Shown in pieces: positions 55,463 through 64,000 of a stretch of DNA of 64,000 nucleotides (position 1 is the first letter of the stretch; every line of letters starts with the position of its first letter). This DNA is from Pseudomonas serboccidentalis. GTDB taxonomy: Bacteria > Pseudomonadota > Gammaproteobacteria > Pseudomonadales > Pseudomonadaceae. Where the stretch lies: assembly GCF_028830055.1 (NCBI RefSeq), contig NZ_CP101655.1, positions 5,548,254 through 5,612,253 on the forward strand, in the 5' to 3' direction. Under the pieces are notes generated by a model. The model made no database searches. It was not told the origin of the DNA and saw only the letters and a list, made by a program, of their open reading frames with translations. Made by a program: the position numbers and the translations under genes.

Positions 55463-56401
55463 ATGAGCGATATCGATCGCTATCTGCAAGCCGCCACCCG
55501 TGACAACACCCGCCGCAGCTATCGCTCGGCAATCGAACACTTTGAAGTGAAGTGGGGTGGCTTCCTGCCGGCGACGGCTGACAGCGTTGCGCGTTACCTG
55601 GTCGAGCATGCCGGGGTGTTGTCGATCAATACGCTGAAGCTGCGTTTGTCGGCATTGGTGCAATGGCACAACAGCCAGGGGTTTGCCGATCCGACCAAGG
55701 CACCGGTGGTGCGCAAGGTGTTCAAAGGCATTCGCGCGCTGCACCCGGCGCAGGAAAAACAGGCCGAACCGCTGCAGCTGCACGACCTGCAACAAGTGGT
55801 CGACTGGCTGGAGCAGGAAGCGCGCAGTGCCCGGCAGCAGCAGGATCGCCCGCAGCTGCTCAAGGCCTATCGCGACCGGGCGCTGATTCTGCTGGGCTTC
55901 TGGCGCGGCTTTCGCAGCGATGAGCTGTGCCGTCTGCAGATCGAGCATGTGCAGGCGCACGCCGGCAGTGGCATCACCTTGTATTTGCCACGCAGCAAGG
56001 GCGACCGTGAAAACCTCGGGCAGACCTATCAGGCGCCGGCGCTGCTCAAGCTGTGTCCGGTGCAGGCGTACATCGACTGGATCACCGAAGCGGCGCTGGT
56101 GCGCGGTCCGGTGTTTCGCGGCATCGACCGCTGGGGCCATCTGAGCGAGGAGGGCTTGCACGCCAACAGTGTCATTCCCTTGCTGCGCCAGGCGCTGGAA
56201 CGTGCCGGGATCAGTGCCGAGCGCTACACCAGCCACTCCCTGCGCCGGGGCTTTGCCACGTGGGCGCATCAAAGCGGCTGGGATCTGAAATCGCTGATGA
56301 GTTACGTCGGCTGGAAGGATATGAAGTCAGCCATGCGCTATGTTGAAGCCAGCCCCTTCCACGGGATGGCTCGGATTACGGATAACCCGGCTTCGTCTTA
56401 G
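55463..56401 (+). CDS. Tyrosine-type site-specific recombinase
   Basis: A 312-residue phage-integrase-family recombinase. A core-binding SAM-like domain (about 5-95) precedes the catalytic domain, in which the expected residues are all visible: Arg151 ([13 protein letters not shown]), Lys179 (RSKGDRENL), His258 and Arg261 ([12 protein letters not shown]), Trp284 ([11 protein letters not shown]) and the nucleophile Tyr293. It should therefore be able to cut and rejoin DNA. There is no excisionase, att-site duplication, tRNA or phage gene nearby, so it is not part of an evident prophage. It is divergent from the KfrA-like gene. Confidence 0.92.
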   Translation: MSDIDRYLQAATRDNTRRSYRSAIEHFEVKWGGFLPATADSVARYLVEHAGVLSINTLKLRLSALVQWHNSQGFADPTKAPVVRKVFKGIRALHPAQEKQAEPLQLHDLQQVVDWLEQEARSARQQQDRPQLLKAYRDRALILLGFWRGFRSDELCRLQIEHVQAHAGSGITLYLPRSKGDRENLGQTYQAPALLKLCPVQAYIDWITEAALVRGPVFRGIDRWGHLSEEGLHANSVIPLLRQALERAGISAERYTSHSLRRGFATWAHQSGWDLKSLMSYVGWKDMKSAMRYVEASPFHGMARITDNPASS

Positions 56402-56414
56402 ATATGGTTTTCTT

Positions 56415-56437
56415 CTATTAATACAGTCAGCTAATAG
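56415..56437. promoter_or_regulatory. Inverted repeat upstream of ahpC
   Basis: CTATTA and TAATAG form a perfect inverted repeat with an 11-bp centre, about 100 bp upstream of ahpC. The CTAT/ATAG half-sites recall OxyR, but their spacing (15 bp rather than 7) does not fit the consensus. Confidence 0.3.
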
Positions 56438-56537
56438 CGAAAACAAATCAGCAGCATCAGGTTTGCCAATGAGCCATCCGTCGAGTGAGTGGGTAGGATT
56501 CACCCATCGAATTCACAACCCTGACGGAGAGTCATCA

Positions 56538-57101
56538 ATGCCTATCATCAACAGCCAAGTAAAACCGTTCAAAGCTACCGCGTTCAAAAACGGCGACTTC
56601 GTACAAGTCTCGGACGCTGACCTGAAAGGCAAATGGTCCGTAGTGTTCTTCTACCCAGCCGACTTCACCTTCGTTTGCCCAACCGAGCTGGAAGACCTGG
56701 CCGACAACTACGCTGCGTTCCAGAAACTGGGCGTGGAAATCTACAGCGTTTCGACCGACACCCACTTTGCCCACGCCGCCTGGCACAACACTTCGCCAGC
56801 CATCGGCAAAATCGAATACACCATGATCGGCGACCCGACCCACGTCATCTCCCGCAACTTCGACGTGCTGATCGAAGAAGCTGGCCTGGCTGACCGTGGC
56901 ACCTTCGTGATCAACCCTGAAGGCCAGATCAAAATCGTTGAACTGAACGATGGCGGCGTTGGCCGTGACGCTTCCGAGCTGCTGCGCAAGATCAAGGCTG
57001 CTCAGTACGTTGCTGCTCACCCAGGCGAAGTCTGCCCAGCCAAGTGGAAAGAAGGCGAGGCCACTCTGGCTCCGTCCCTGGACCTGGTCGGCAAGATCTA
57101 A
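56538..57101 (+). CDS. ahpC: Alkyl hydroperoxide reductase subunit C (peroxiredoxin)
   Basis: A 187-residue 2-Cys peroxiredoxin that reduces hydrogen peroxide and organic hydroperoxides. The peroxidatic Cys47 is in [14 protein letters not shown] and the resolving Cys166 in [11 protein letters not shown]. It uses many favoured codons, as expected for a highly expressed gene. GGAGA lies about ten bases before the ATG at 56538. It is followed by a strong terminator and then ahpF, its reductase partner. Confidence 0.97.
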   Translation: MPIINSQVKPFKATAFKNGDFVQVSDADLKGKWSVVFFYPADFTFVCPTELEDLADNYAAFQKLGVEIYSVSTDTHFAHAAWHNTSPAIGKIEYTMIGDPTHVISRNFDVLIEEAGLADRGTFVINPEGQIKIVELNDGGVGRDASELLRKIKAAQYVAAHPGEVCPAKWKEGEATLAPSLDLVGKI

Positions 57102-57165
57102 GTCTGTGCGACACGCAACACAGGGCGGGACTCCGCACCTACCTCAGTAAGCTGCACCGCCCATT

Positions 57166-57201
57166 AAAAAAGCCCGGGCGAGATTCGCTCGGGCTTTTTT
57201 T
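57166..57201 (+). terminator. Terminator between ahpC and ahpF
   Basis: A hairpin with AGCCCGGGCGA and TCGCTCGGGCT arms, flanked by six A and seven T. It probably lowers ahpF expression relative to ahpC. Confidence 0.85.
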
Positions 57202-57233
57202 CGCCTCGAATAAAGACACAGGAGATCGCCCGT

Positions 57234-58796
57234 ATGTTGGACGCCAATCTTAAAGCCCAGTTGAAATCGTACCTGGAACGGGTCACCCAGCCGATCGAGA
57301 TCGTTGCTTCCCTCGACGACGGTGCGAAATCCCGGGAAATGCTTGAATTGCTCAAAGACGTTGCCAGTCTGTCGAGCCAGATTACCCTGATCGACAACGG
57401 TAACGATGCCCGCAAGCCGTCGTTCTCGATCAACCGCCCGGGTGCCGACATCAGCCTGCGCTTCGCCGGCATCCCGATGGGCCACGAATTCACTTCCCTG
57501 GTGCTGGCCCTGCTGCAAGTCGGCGGCCACCCATCGAAGGCCAGTGTCGAAGTGATTGAACAGATCCGTTCGCTCAAGGGCGAGTTCAACTTCGAGACTT
57601 ACTTCTCGCTGTCGTGCCAGAACTGCCCGGACGTGGTCCAGGCGCTGAACCTGATGGCGGTGCTGAACCCGAACATCCGTCACGTCGCCATCGACGGCGC
57701 GCTGTTCCAGGACGAAGTCAACGATCGCAAGATCATGGCCGTGCCGAGCATCTACCTCAACGGTGAGAACTTCGGTCAGGGCCGCATGGGTCTGGAAGAA
57801 ATCCTCGCCAAACTCGACACCGGCGCCATCGAGCGTCAGGCCGAGAAAATCAGCGCCAAAGAAGCCTTTGATGTGCTGGTGGTCGGCGGTGGCCCGGCCG
57901 GTGCTTCGGCAGCTATCTATGCGGCGCGTAAAGGCATTCGCACCGGTGTCGCGGCTGAACGTTTCGGCGGTCAGGTGCTGGACACCATGGCCATCGAGAA
58001 CTTCATTTCCGTGCAGGAAACCGAAGGCCCGAAACTGGCGACTGCGCTGGAAGAACACGTCAAGCAATACGACGTCGACATCATGAACCTGCAACGCGCC
58101 GACAGGCTGATCCCGGGCAAGAACGGCGAGTTGCACGAAGTCCACTTCGCCAGCGGTGCGACCCTCAAAGCCAAGAGCGTGATTTTGGCGACCGGTGCGC
58201 GCTGGCGTGAGATGAACGTGCCGGGCGAGCAGGAATACCGCAACAAAGGCGTGGCGTACTGCCCGCACTGCGACGGCCCGCTGTTCAAAGGCAAGCGCGT
58301 GGCGGTAATCGGCGGCGGTAACTCCGGCGTTGAAGCGGCCATCGACCTGGCCGGTATCGTGGCGCATGTGACACTGCTGGAGTTCGACGTGCAATTGCGT
58401 GCCGACGCTGTCCTGCAACGCAAACTGCACAGCCTGCCGAACGTCACCGTGATCACCCGTGCGCAAACCACGGAAGTCACCGGTAACGGCGAGAAGGTCA
58501 ACGGCCTGCGTTACAAGGATCGCAACAGCGACGAGCTGCGCACTGTCGAGCTGGAAGGGATCTTCGTGCAGATCGGCTTGCTGCCTAACACTGACTGGCT
58601 CAAAGGCACCATCGAGCTGTCGCCGCGTGGTGAAATCATCGTCGACAATCGTGGCGAAACGTCGATTCCGGGTATCTTCGCTGCCGGTGACGTGACCACC
58701 GTGCCGTACAAGCAGATCGTGATTGCAGTGGGCGAGGGCGCCAAGGCTTCCCTCAGCGCGTTCGATCACTTGATCCGTATGTCGGCTCCAGCGTAA
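57234..58796 (+). CDS. ahpF: Alkyl hydroperoxide reductase subunit F
   Basis: A 520-residue flavoprotein that passes electrons from NAD(P)H to AhpC. The N-terminal thioredoxin-like double domain carries Cys128/Cys131 (SCQNCPDVV), the FAD motif is [19 protein letters not shown], and the thioredoxin-reductase-type disulfide is CPHCDG. The pyridine nucleotide motif is [17 protein letters not shown]. An AGGAG precedes the ATG. It lies 132 bp after ahpC, separated by a terminator, and ends in its own terminator. Confidence 0.97.
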   Translation: MLDANLKAQLKSYLERVTQPIEIVASLDDGAKSREMLELLKDVASLSSQITLIDNGNDARKPSFSINRPGADISLRFAGIPMGHEFTSLVLALLQVGGHPSKASVEVIEQIRSLKGEFNFETYFSLSCQNCPDVVQALNLMAVLNPNIRHVAIDGALFQDEVNDRKIMAVPSIYLNGENFGQGRMGLEEILAKLDTGAIERQAEKISAKEAFDVLVVGGGPAGASAAIYAARKGIRTGVAAERFGGQVLDTMAIENFISVQETEGPKLATALEEHVKQYDVDIMNLQRADRLIPGKNGELHEVHFASGATLKAKSVILATGARWREMNVPGEQEYRNKGVAYCPHCDGPLFKGKRVAVIGGGNSGVEAAIDLAGIVAHVTLLEFDVQLRADAVLQRKLHSLPNVTVITRAQTTEVTGNGEKVNGLRYKDRNSDELRTVELEGIFVQIGLLPNTDWLKGTIELSPRGEIIVDNRGETSIPGIFAAGDVTTVPYKQIVIAVGEGAKASLSAFDHLIRMSAPA

Positions 58797-58814
58797 ACGT
58801 CAGCCGCTGAAACG

Positions 58815-58843
58815 AAAAAACCCATGAGCGATCATGGGTTTTT
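58815..58843 (+). terminator. Intrinsic terminator after ahpF
   Basis: Stem AAACCCATGA/TCATGGGTTT with a GCGA tetraloop, followed by T residues, 22 bp past the ahpF stop. Confidence 0.88.
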
Positions 58844-58863
58844 ATGCCTGACGCATATTCAAT

Positions 58864-58952
58864 TGTAGGCGTGAGCTTGCTCGCGATAGCGATAGTGCAT
58901 TCAACATTTCATTGACTGGTACACCGCTATCGCGAGCAGGCTCACGCCTGCA
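58864..58952. repeat. Inverted REP pair overlapping the gloA stop
   Basis: Two facing REP units of the TGTAGGCGTGAGC type with CGCGATAGCG inner ends and about 34 bases between them. The right-hand unit overlaps the last codons of gloA (stop at 58942-58944). Confidence 0.88.
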
Positions 58953-59490
58953 GGAGGTTTGTGTCGTCAGACAGCGGTGCAGGCTGAATGATTTCAACCC
59001 AGTAGCCATCCGGGTCCTTGATGAACGCCAGGCTTTTCATGCGGCCGTCAGTCAAACGCTTCTGGAAGTCGCAGCCCAGTTCTTCAAAACGCGCACACGC
59101 GGCAACGATGTCCGGCACCGAGATGCAGATGTGGCCGAAGCCGCGCGGGTCGGTGTTGCCGTTGTGGTAGGCGAAATCGGCGTCGTTTTCGGTGCCGTGG
59201 TTGTGGGTCAGTTCGAGGATGCCGGGAATCGACTTCATCCACTCAGTGCGGGCAGCGGCGTCGGCCGGGATCTGCGCCTTGTCGACCAGAGCGAGGAAGT
59301 ACAGGCTGAATTCGGCTTCCGGGAAGTCACGCTTCTCGACCAGCGAGAAACCCAGTACGCGGGTGTAGAAGTCCAGCGATTTGCTGATGTCTTTCACGCG
59401 CAGCATGGTGTGGTTGAAGACGAAGTTGCGGGTTGCGCTGTCTGGAGTGGCGGTGACGCCGGGGAAAGTGTTCAGTTCGTGCAGGCTCAT
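58942..59490 (-). CDS. gloA: Lactoylglutathione lyase (glyoxalase I)
   Basis: A 182-residue glyoxalase I that converts the methylglyoxal-glutathione hemithioacetal to lactoylglutathione. Metal and substrate motifs are [41 protein letters not shown] and [11 protein letters not shown]. The insertion around [14 protein letters not shown] sequence marks the longer, zinc-type class. The ATG at 59490 starts [12 protein letters not shown]; the longer in-frame start is rejected. The final codons and TGA lie inside a REP unit, so the extreme C-terminus may vary between strains. Confidence 0.95.
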   Translation of the reverse strand: MSLHELNTFPGVTATPDSATRNFVFNHTMLRVKDISKSLDFYTRVLGFSLVEKRDFPEAEFSLYFLALVDKAQIPADAAARTEWMKSIPGILELTHNHGTENDADFAYHNGNTDPRGFGHICISVPDIVAACARFEELGCDFQKRLTDGRMKSLAFIKDPDGYWVEIIQPAPLSDDTNLLQA

Positions 59491-59628
59491 AGGCCCTCCG
59501 TAACAATGGGGCGAGTGAATGGGCGCAATGATACGCATGCGGGCCGGCATCGCCAAACCGAAAGCGCGGCTTGCTCTGTGGATGGGCGGGCCTCAGACTT
59601 CACGCTCTATTTGCGGGTGTCTCTGGTA

Positions 59629-60147
59629 ATGATCCGACCGTTCAAAGCGCTGTTCGTTGTGATTTTTTCGTCGCTGCTGGCCGTTCCGGCACTGGCGGAT
59701 CAGCCGAGCATCACCTGGCCTGCGGGTTGGGAAGTCCAGGCGTTGCCCGAAACATCGCCTCAGGTGTCGCGCCAGCGTGCGGTGAAAAACGACGCCGATG
59801 GCAATCAGGTCATGGTGATGGAGTTGACCATGTCCCAGGTCGAAGCTGGTCATCAGGTCAATGTGCCAGGCGTTCTGCTGGAGATGCGCAAGTCGATTCA
59901 GAAGGACTTCTTCCAGGGCGGTTATCAGAGTGTTTGCAACAAGGTGCACCCGGCGAAGCTCGGCGCTCTGGATGCACTGGAAACCACTTGTACGATCACT
60001 GAAAACGGCCGACATGTGTTGTCGCAAACATTGGTCGCTGCGGTCGGGGCGGATAAGGCTTATGTACTTTCTTACGCCGGTCAGGCTGAGGTTTATAAGG
60101 CAAGCGCCGACGAAATAGTCGCCGCGAGAAACAGCTTGAAACTTTAA
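59629..60147 (+). CDS. DUF4946 secreted protein
   Basis: A 172-residue exported protein with signal peptide (FKALFVVIFSSLLAVPALA) and a globular domain (SITWPAGWEVQALPE, later SVCNKVHPAKLGALDALETT with two Cys). It matches my memory of the DUF4946 family common in Pseudomonas; the function is unknown. The ribosome-binding site is weak and in-frame GTG/TTG codons lie a few residues upstream, so the exact start is uncertain, but the signal peptide fits the ATG at 59629. It is divergent from gloA. Confidence 0.8.
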   Translation: MIRPFKALFVVIFSSLLAVPALADQPSITWPAGWEVQALPETSPQVSRQRAVKNDADGNQVMVMELTMSQVEAGHQVNVPGVLLEMRKSIQKDFFQGGYQSVCNKVHPAKLGALDALETTCTITENGRHVLSQTLVAAVGADKAYVLSYAGQAEVYKASADEIVAARNSLKL

Positions 60148-60321
60148 GCCTCTGTTCGCTGCCCGGTGGGTATTAGATACCCGAAGGCATTAAGCACAAA
60201 GTTTAGCGCAGGTTACGCTGGCAACATCCCGGCGCAAAATGTTTAGGCGGACGTTTTGTGGGTGTTAAAGCGGCTTCGCAACTAGCCCGGCAGAAACCGT
60301 TGCTTTTGTTAGATATTGTCG

Positions 60322-60350
60322 AAAAAAAAGCCCTGCATACAGCAGGGCTT
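60322..60350 (-). terminator. Terminator for mvaU
   Basis: On the minus strand, a 9-bp AAGCCCTGC/GCAGGGCTT stem is followed by eight T, about 17 bp past the mvaU stop. Confidence 0.85.
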
Positions 60351-60366
60351 GTTTGTTGACGCAAGA

Positions 60367-60732
60367 TTAACCGCGCAACCAGGAATCAACGGTGGCGGCA
60401 CCGTACTGTTCCTTCCAGGCTTTCAGGCCGCGGTGGTTGCCGCCCTTGGTTTCGATCAGTTCACCGGTGTGCGGGTTGTGATAAACCTTGACCACGCGAG
60501 CGCGGCGGGTTTTCGGTGCGGCAGACACTTGCAAACCGGATTTGCCCGGGTTCGGATCGAGGATGGCGATGATGTCTTTCAGGCCTTTGCCGTAGGTTTT
60601 CATCAGCCCCTGGAGCTTTTCTTCGAATTCGATTTCTTTCTTGAGCCCGGCATCGTTCTTCAGCGATTCCAACTGCTTGAGCTGTTCCTGAAGGGCCTTT
60701 TCAGCTGCACGAAATTCAGCGAGTCTGGACAA
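60367..60732 (-). CDS. mvaU: H-NS-family xenogeneic silencer MvaU
   Basis: A 121-residue MvaT/MvaU protein that binds AT-rich DNA and silences horizontally acquired genes. The N-terminal coiled coil (SRLAEFRAAEKALQEQLKQL) mediates oligomerisation; the C-terminal DNA-binding part holds NPHTGELIETKGGNHRGLKA. It is closer to MvaU than MvaT (SRLAEFRAAEKAL start and the KEQYGAATVDSWLRG end). The start is TTG at 60732, with GGAG eight bases upstream, which gives the standard N-terminus; the only in-frame ATG, at 60774, lacks a ribosome-binding site and adds 14 foreign residues. The TTG may limit its expression. Confidence 0.92.
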   Translation of the reverse strand: MSRLAEFRAAEKALQEQLKQLESLKNDAGLKKEIEFEEKLQGLMKTYGKGLKDIIAILDPNPGKSGLQVSAAPKTRRARVVKVYHNPHTGELIETKGGNHRGLKAWKEQYGAATVDSWLRG

Positions 60733-60965
60733 TATCTTTACTCCAATAGTGTGTTTGGCTGATACCAACCGCAAACAAAGCTATAAGCCAAGAGCCTTGA
60801 AGCGACTCGGTGATAATGGCTCACCTGCCAATCTTGCACAGGCTGAAAAAATTGTAGTAGTTAATGCGCCAAGAGTAAATCCTGTTGTTGTCGTCATGTA
60901 ACAACAGTGGTGTTTTGTATCAATTTGGTGCGCCCGATCGTAGCGCCGGGCTTAATTCGTTTTAG

Positions 60966-62501
60966 TTAATGATGACTTAATGCATCGATGAAGTCGGTGC
61001 CGGGCATGGGTTTTCCGAACAGATAGCCCTGCAGGAAGTTGACGTGGTGCGCGGTCAGATAGTCCGCTTGTGCCTGCGTTTCTACACCTTCGGCAACAAT
61101 ACCCAGATCGAGCTTGGCCGACAGTTCGATAATCGTGTCGAGAATATGCCGCGACAGTGCATCGATTCCGATCATCGCCACGAAGCTTTGATCGATCTTG
61201 AGAAAGTCGACGTTGAATGTTCGCAGGTAACCCAGGCTCGAGTGCCCGGTACCGAAGTCGTCGATGGCGATCATCACGCCCAGCGTATGCAGCTGCTCGA
61301 ACAGTTGATGAGTGATGTCGGTCGGCTCGATCAGCTCGCGCTCGGTCAACTCCAGCACGAGGTTGATGCTGGCGGGGGCAAACGCCGCAAGAAACTCGCG
61401 GCAGTCGTCGACCAGTTGCAGGTCCTGACAATGGCTGGCGGTGATGTTGACGCCGATGTGGAACGGTTTGTCGAAGCCTGAAGACAGCGGGCCGAGCAGG
61501 GCGGCAGTCTGCTGCATCAGGGAACGGGTCATGGGCACGATCAGGCCCGAATGCTCGGCAAACGGAATGAACAGATCCGGGCGCACCAGGCCTTCCTTGG
61601 GGTGGTTCCAGCGCATCAGCACTTCGGCGCCGGACCATTTCTTGCTGTCGCCGTGCACCACCGGCTGGAAGTAGGGAATGAACTCGCCAGCCTCCAGTGC
61701 GCGGAGCATTTCGTGGCTGGGCGAGGTGGAGCGCCGTTGCAGGACATGGCCGATAGCGCCCGACACCACGCCGAAAAATATCAGCAGGCTGAACAATGGC
61801 GGGTACTCGTTGGCCATGTAGCGCCAGGTTTCGCCTTGCGGGAAACCGGCGCTGACACTGAAGGCATAGCGCGAAGACGCCAGCATGCTCTGCGCCACCG
61901 GCAACGCCGGCAGGGCTCCCTGATGTACCTTGCCGTCGGCGGACAGCCAGTTATCTGCGACTTGCAGTAACAGCAGCGTATCCCGGCCGATCAGGCGCAG
62001 CACGTTGCTCAGGTGATAGCCATCGAGCGTAGTCAGTACGCCGCCGCGACCGTCGCTGAGCCGATACACCACCAGCGCGGTGTTGGGGGTGACGGGGTTG
62101 CCGTTCATCAACCACAGTTTGCCCTGGGCGTAATCGCCCGGGTTGACGGTTTCCTTGAACTCACCGAACAGCGAGCTGCAGTAGAGGTTGTCGTCCCACA
62201 CCAGATTGGTCGAGCGCACGAAGGGCCGACGGGTCACTTGTTCACGCAGCGCCAGTTTCACGCTGTCGCAGGGCTGGCCGGCCAGTGGCAATAAATCGCT
62301 GGCCGCCTGGGCGGTGTTGTCGAGCATCAGTTCGAACTGGCGCAACGCTTCTTCGGCAGTGTGTTGCGTGCTTTGCTGCAAGGTGCGCTCGGCCTGCATG
62401 TACAGAATCCCTGTGCCCAGCAGCACGGGCAGTAAACCGCAAAGCAAAGTCACAATGATGCGCACGCTACGTTTGCGGCGGGGTCTGGCGGTCAAGGGCA
62501 T
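60966..62501 (-). CDS. CSS-motif EAL-domain c-di-GMP phosphodiesterase
   Basis: A 511-residue membrane protein. TM1 (about 14-34), a periplasmic CSS domain with the redox-active cysteine motif CSS at 108-110 (LYCSSLFGE) and a second Cys at 78, TM2 (about 235-255) and a C-terminal EAL domain. The EAL signature reads EVL (293-295, AEVLMRWNHP); catalytic features DDFGTGHSSLGYL and AEGVETQAQ are intact, so c-di-GMP hydrolysis is likely. In E. coli the CSS disulfide is controlled by DsbA/DsbB. The ATG at 62501 is preferred to the in-frame start at 62567. No partner gene is adjacent. Confidence 0.92.
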   Translation of the reverse strand: MPLTARPRRKRSVRIIVTLLCGLLPVLLGTGILYMQAERTLQQSTQHTAEEALRQFELMLDNTAQAASDLLPLAGQPCDSVKLALREQVTRRPFVRSTNLVWDDNLYCSSLFGEFKETVNPGDYAQGKLWLMNGNPVTPNTALVVYRLSDGRGGVLTTLDGYHLSNVLRLIGRDTLLLLQVADNWLSADGKVHQGALPALPVAQSMLASSRYAFSVSAGFPQGETWRYMANEYPPLFSLLIFFGVVSGAIGHVLQRRSTSPSHEMLRALEAGEFIPYFQPVVHGDSKKWSGAEVLMRWNHPKEGLVRPDLFIPFAEHSGLIVPMTRSLMQQTAALLGPLSSGFDKPFHIGVNITASHCQDLQLVDDCREFLAAFAPASINLVLELTERELIEPTDITHQLFEQLHTLGVMIAIDDFGTGHSSLGYLRTFNVDFLKIDQSFVAMIGIDALSRHILDTIIELSAKLDLGIVAEGVETQAQADYLTAHHVNFLQGYLFGKPMPGTDFIDALSHH

Positions 62502-62616
62502 GGGCGCATCCTGTCGCGATGGAGTGGAACTCTTGAACGCAGGCCGGGCAACGGCGCGCCTGTGCAAAACAGCGGAGTCAAAAGGGATGATAGATGGCCG
62601 TTGAAGCTTGTGCCGC

Positions 62617-63489
62617 TCACGGTTGGTAGATCCGCGTCGCCAGTTCGATAAAAGCCAGCGTGGCAGGAGACGCCTGGCGCTGATCGAGGACCGCGAGGCC
62701 GATCTGCCGCTGCACCGCAGGCACCAGCGGCTTCTTCAGGTAACGCGGTGACGCAGCGTCCGGTAACGAGCCTTCGGCGACGACAGTGATTGCGTCGCCT
62801 CGGCCGACGACGTCCAGCGTACTGAGCAATTGTGAGCAGCGGTAGCGGATGTTCGGTTGCAGGCGCGCGGCATTGAACAAGCGCGAAACCAGTTCCGATG
62901 AGCCAGCCTCGGTCAGCACAAACGGATCGACGCACAGGTCCTTGAGGCTCAGCGCCGGGGACGCGGCCAATGGATGATTGAGCGGGAGCAGGGCAACCAT
63001 CTGGTCTGCAGTCAGGGCAAAGGTGTCAAAGCGTTCCTCGGGCAACACCACAAAACCGATGTCGATCCGCCGCTCTTCCAGCCACTGGACGATCTGCCGA
63101 TCCGGCCCCTCGTCAATATGCACTTCGATGCCCGGATGCGCCTGGCGATAGCGCTGCAGAATTTTCGGCAGCAACTTGATCGATGAGGTCGGGCCGAACG
63201 AGCCAATGCGCAATGTGCCGCTTTTCATGCCGCGCGCATCGGCCGCCTCCTGGCGCAAGGTGTTGGCCAGACCGAGCATGGCCCGCGCGCGCTGCAGCAA
63301 TTGCTCGCCGATGTCGGTGAGTTCGATTTGCGACGGATGCCGGCGTAACAGTTCGACCCCCAGCTCCTGCTCCAGCGACTTCATCGCATGCGACACCGCC
63401 GACTGCGAAACTCCCAGACGATGGGCGGCGAGGGTGAAACCGCGCAGTTCGGCGACCAGCGAGAAGATCTCCAGTTGGGTGAGGGTCAT
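62617..63489 (-). CDS. LysR-type transcription regulator
   Basis: A 290-residue LysR regulator. The helix-turn-helix is HRLGVSQSAVSHAMKSLEQE and the effector domain starts around SGTLRIGSFGPTSS. It is divergent from the EamA transporter gene (78 bp apart), so it probably controls that gene and itself. The inducer is unknown. Confidence 0.92.
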   Translation of the reverse strand: MTLTQLEIFSLVAELRGFTLAAHRLGVSQSAVSHAMKSLEQELGVELLRRHPSQIELTDIGEQLLQRARAMLGLANTLRQEAADARGMKSGTLRIGSFGPTSSIKLLPKILQRYRQAHPGIEVHIDEGPDRQIVQWLEERRIDIGFVVLPEERFDTFALTADQMVALLPLNHPLAASPALSLKDLCVDPFVLTEAGSSELVSRLFNAARLQPNIRYRCSQLLSTLDVVGRGDAITVVAEGSLPDAASPRYLKKPLVPAVQRQIGLAVLDQRQASPATLAFIELATRIYQP

Positions 63490-63567
63490 GAGTGTTTGCT
63501 CATTTTACGATGACAAGGAATGAGGTGAATGATACGCCATCCTTCAGCTTCTTTCGTTTGGAGTGTC

Positions 63568-64000
63568 ATGCGCAACGTTGAGCAAGCCCACACAACAGCC
63601 TCCGACCGCCCGGTTTATCTGACCCTCGCAGCCGTGACCATGATCTGGGGCGGAACCTTTGTCGCCGGACGTTTTCTGGCGGGCAGCCTCAGCCCAATGT
63701 TCGCCGCCAGCCTGCGCTTCCTGCTTGCCAGTGCGGCGCTGCTGGGGTTTCTGTGGATCGCGCGAATCCCGCTGGCACGGCCCACGCCCCGGCAATGGCT
63801 GCAATTGACGCTGCTGGGGTTCTTCGGGATTTTCTTCTACAACCTGTGCTTCTTTTATGGCCTGCACTACATCAACGCTTCGCGCGCTTCGTTGATTGTT
63901 GCGTTGAATCCGGCGGTGATCGGTCTGGGCTCATGGTTGTTGTTCAAGGAACGTCTGGGGCGAGTGAAAGTCGTCGGCATCGTGCTCTGCATCATCGGCG
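63568..64000 (+). CDS. EamA/DMT-family transporter (cut by window end)
   Basis: The first 144 codons of a drug/metabolite transporter superfamily exporter. The translation begins MRNVEQAHTTASDRPVYLTL and shows at least four membrane segments, with the EamA hallmark AAVTMIWGGTFVAGRFL in TM1 and YGLHYINASRASLIVALNP in TM3/4. GGAG lies four bases before the ATG. The C-terminal half lies beyond the window. Adjacent LysR suggests regulated export of an amino acid or metabolite. Confidence 0.9.
   Translation, partial: MRNVEQAHTTASDRPVYLTLAAVTMIWGGTFVAGRFLAGSLSPMFAASLRFLLASAALLGFLWIARIPLARPTPRQWLQLTLLGFFGIFFYNLCFFYGLHYINASRASLIVALNPAVIGLGSWLLFKERLGRVKVVGIVLCIIG

Noticed and set aside
55463..56401. 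A prophage or integrative element anchored by the tyrosine recombinase
   Set aside because: There is no att duplication, tRNA, excisionase or phage gene; flanking genes (gorA, ahpC) are core chromosomal genes.
56415..56437. A classical OxyR binding site for ahpC
   Set aside because: The half-sites are spaced 15 bp rather than 7, so only a generic inverted repeat is claimed.
60148..60321. A possible small RNA between the DUF4946 gene and mvaU
   Set aside because: The stretch has a short GGGTATTAGATACCC palindrome but no promoter and terminator pair on one strand; the hairpin at its end serves mvaU.

Overview
The window looks like chromosomal DNA of a fluorescent Pseudomonas (P. fluorescens/koreensis-type group). 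The reasons are its high-GC coding style, a pyoverdine acylase (PvdQ), an MvaU-type H-NS protein, a DpkA imino-acid reductase, the gene order glgX-DUF2934-treY-malQ-treZ-glgA known from P. aeruginosa PAO1, and several families of Pseudomonas REP repeats. No rRNA, tRNA, CRISPR array, insertion sequence or prophage was seen.

Layout. 1-600: a small DUF6124 protein and a REP cluster. 609-15561 (minus strand): a storage-glucan/trehalose block (glgA, treZ, malQ, treY, a DUF2934 protein, glgX). It runs directly into a cassette of an acyl-CoA-dehydrogenase-like flavoprotein, a PIG-L deacetylase, a NodS-like methyltransferase and a family 2 glycosyltransferase, followed by a second, active-site-altered PIG-L paralogue. 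ATG/TGA overlaps join treZ-malQ-treY and the four cassette genes. 16153-19151: a D-2-hydroxyacid dehydrogenase, a secreted alpha/beta hydrolase, a YqaA-type membrane protein and a DUF411 periplasmic protein. 19428-22327: a dCache-type chemoreceptor and an unrecognised 175-aa protein.

22375-29439 (minus strand): the most unusual locus, a compact five-gene operon encoding an MdfA-type MFS exporter, a LuxE-like acyl-protein synthetase, an 800-aa LuxC-like reductase fused to a PaaK-like adenylating domain, a second free-standing PaaK-like enzyme, and a GNAT acyltransferase with an extra C-terminal half. There is no luciferase gene here, so this looks like an undescribed acid-activation/aldehyde-forming and export pathway. 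29702-34753: two tiny membrane-associated proteins, a truncated Fur-like regulator divergent from pvdQ, an orphan FecR protein and a PepSY protein. 34759-39585: a 1608-aa dermonecrotic-toxin-like protein with a C-terminal HEFAH metallopeptidase region.

39820-50338: metabolic and housekeeping genes (dpkA, DUF883, LysR plus nitrilase, PhoD-like phosphatase, LEA-type lipoprotein, NCS2 purine permease, zapE, DinB, GNAT, small secreted protein). 50471-60732: iron and redox functions (TonB siderophore receptor, gorA, ahpC, ahpF, gloA), a KfrA-like coiled-coil DNA-binding protein divergent from a tyrosine recombinase, and mvaU with a TTG start. 60966-64000: a CSS-motif EAL phosphodiesterase, a LysR regulator and the start of a divergent EamA transporter cut by the window end.
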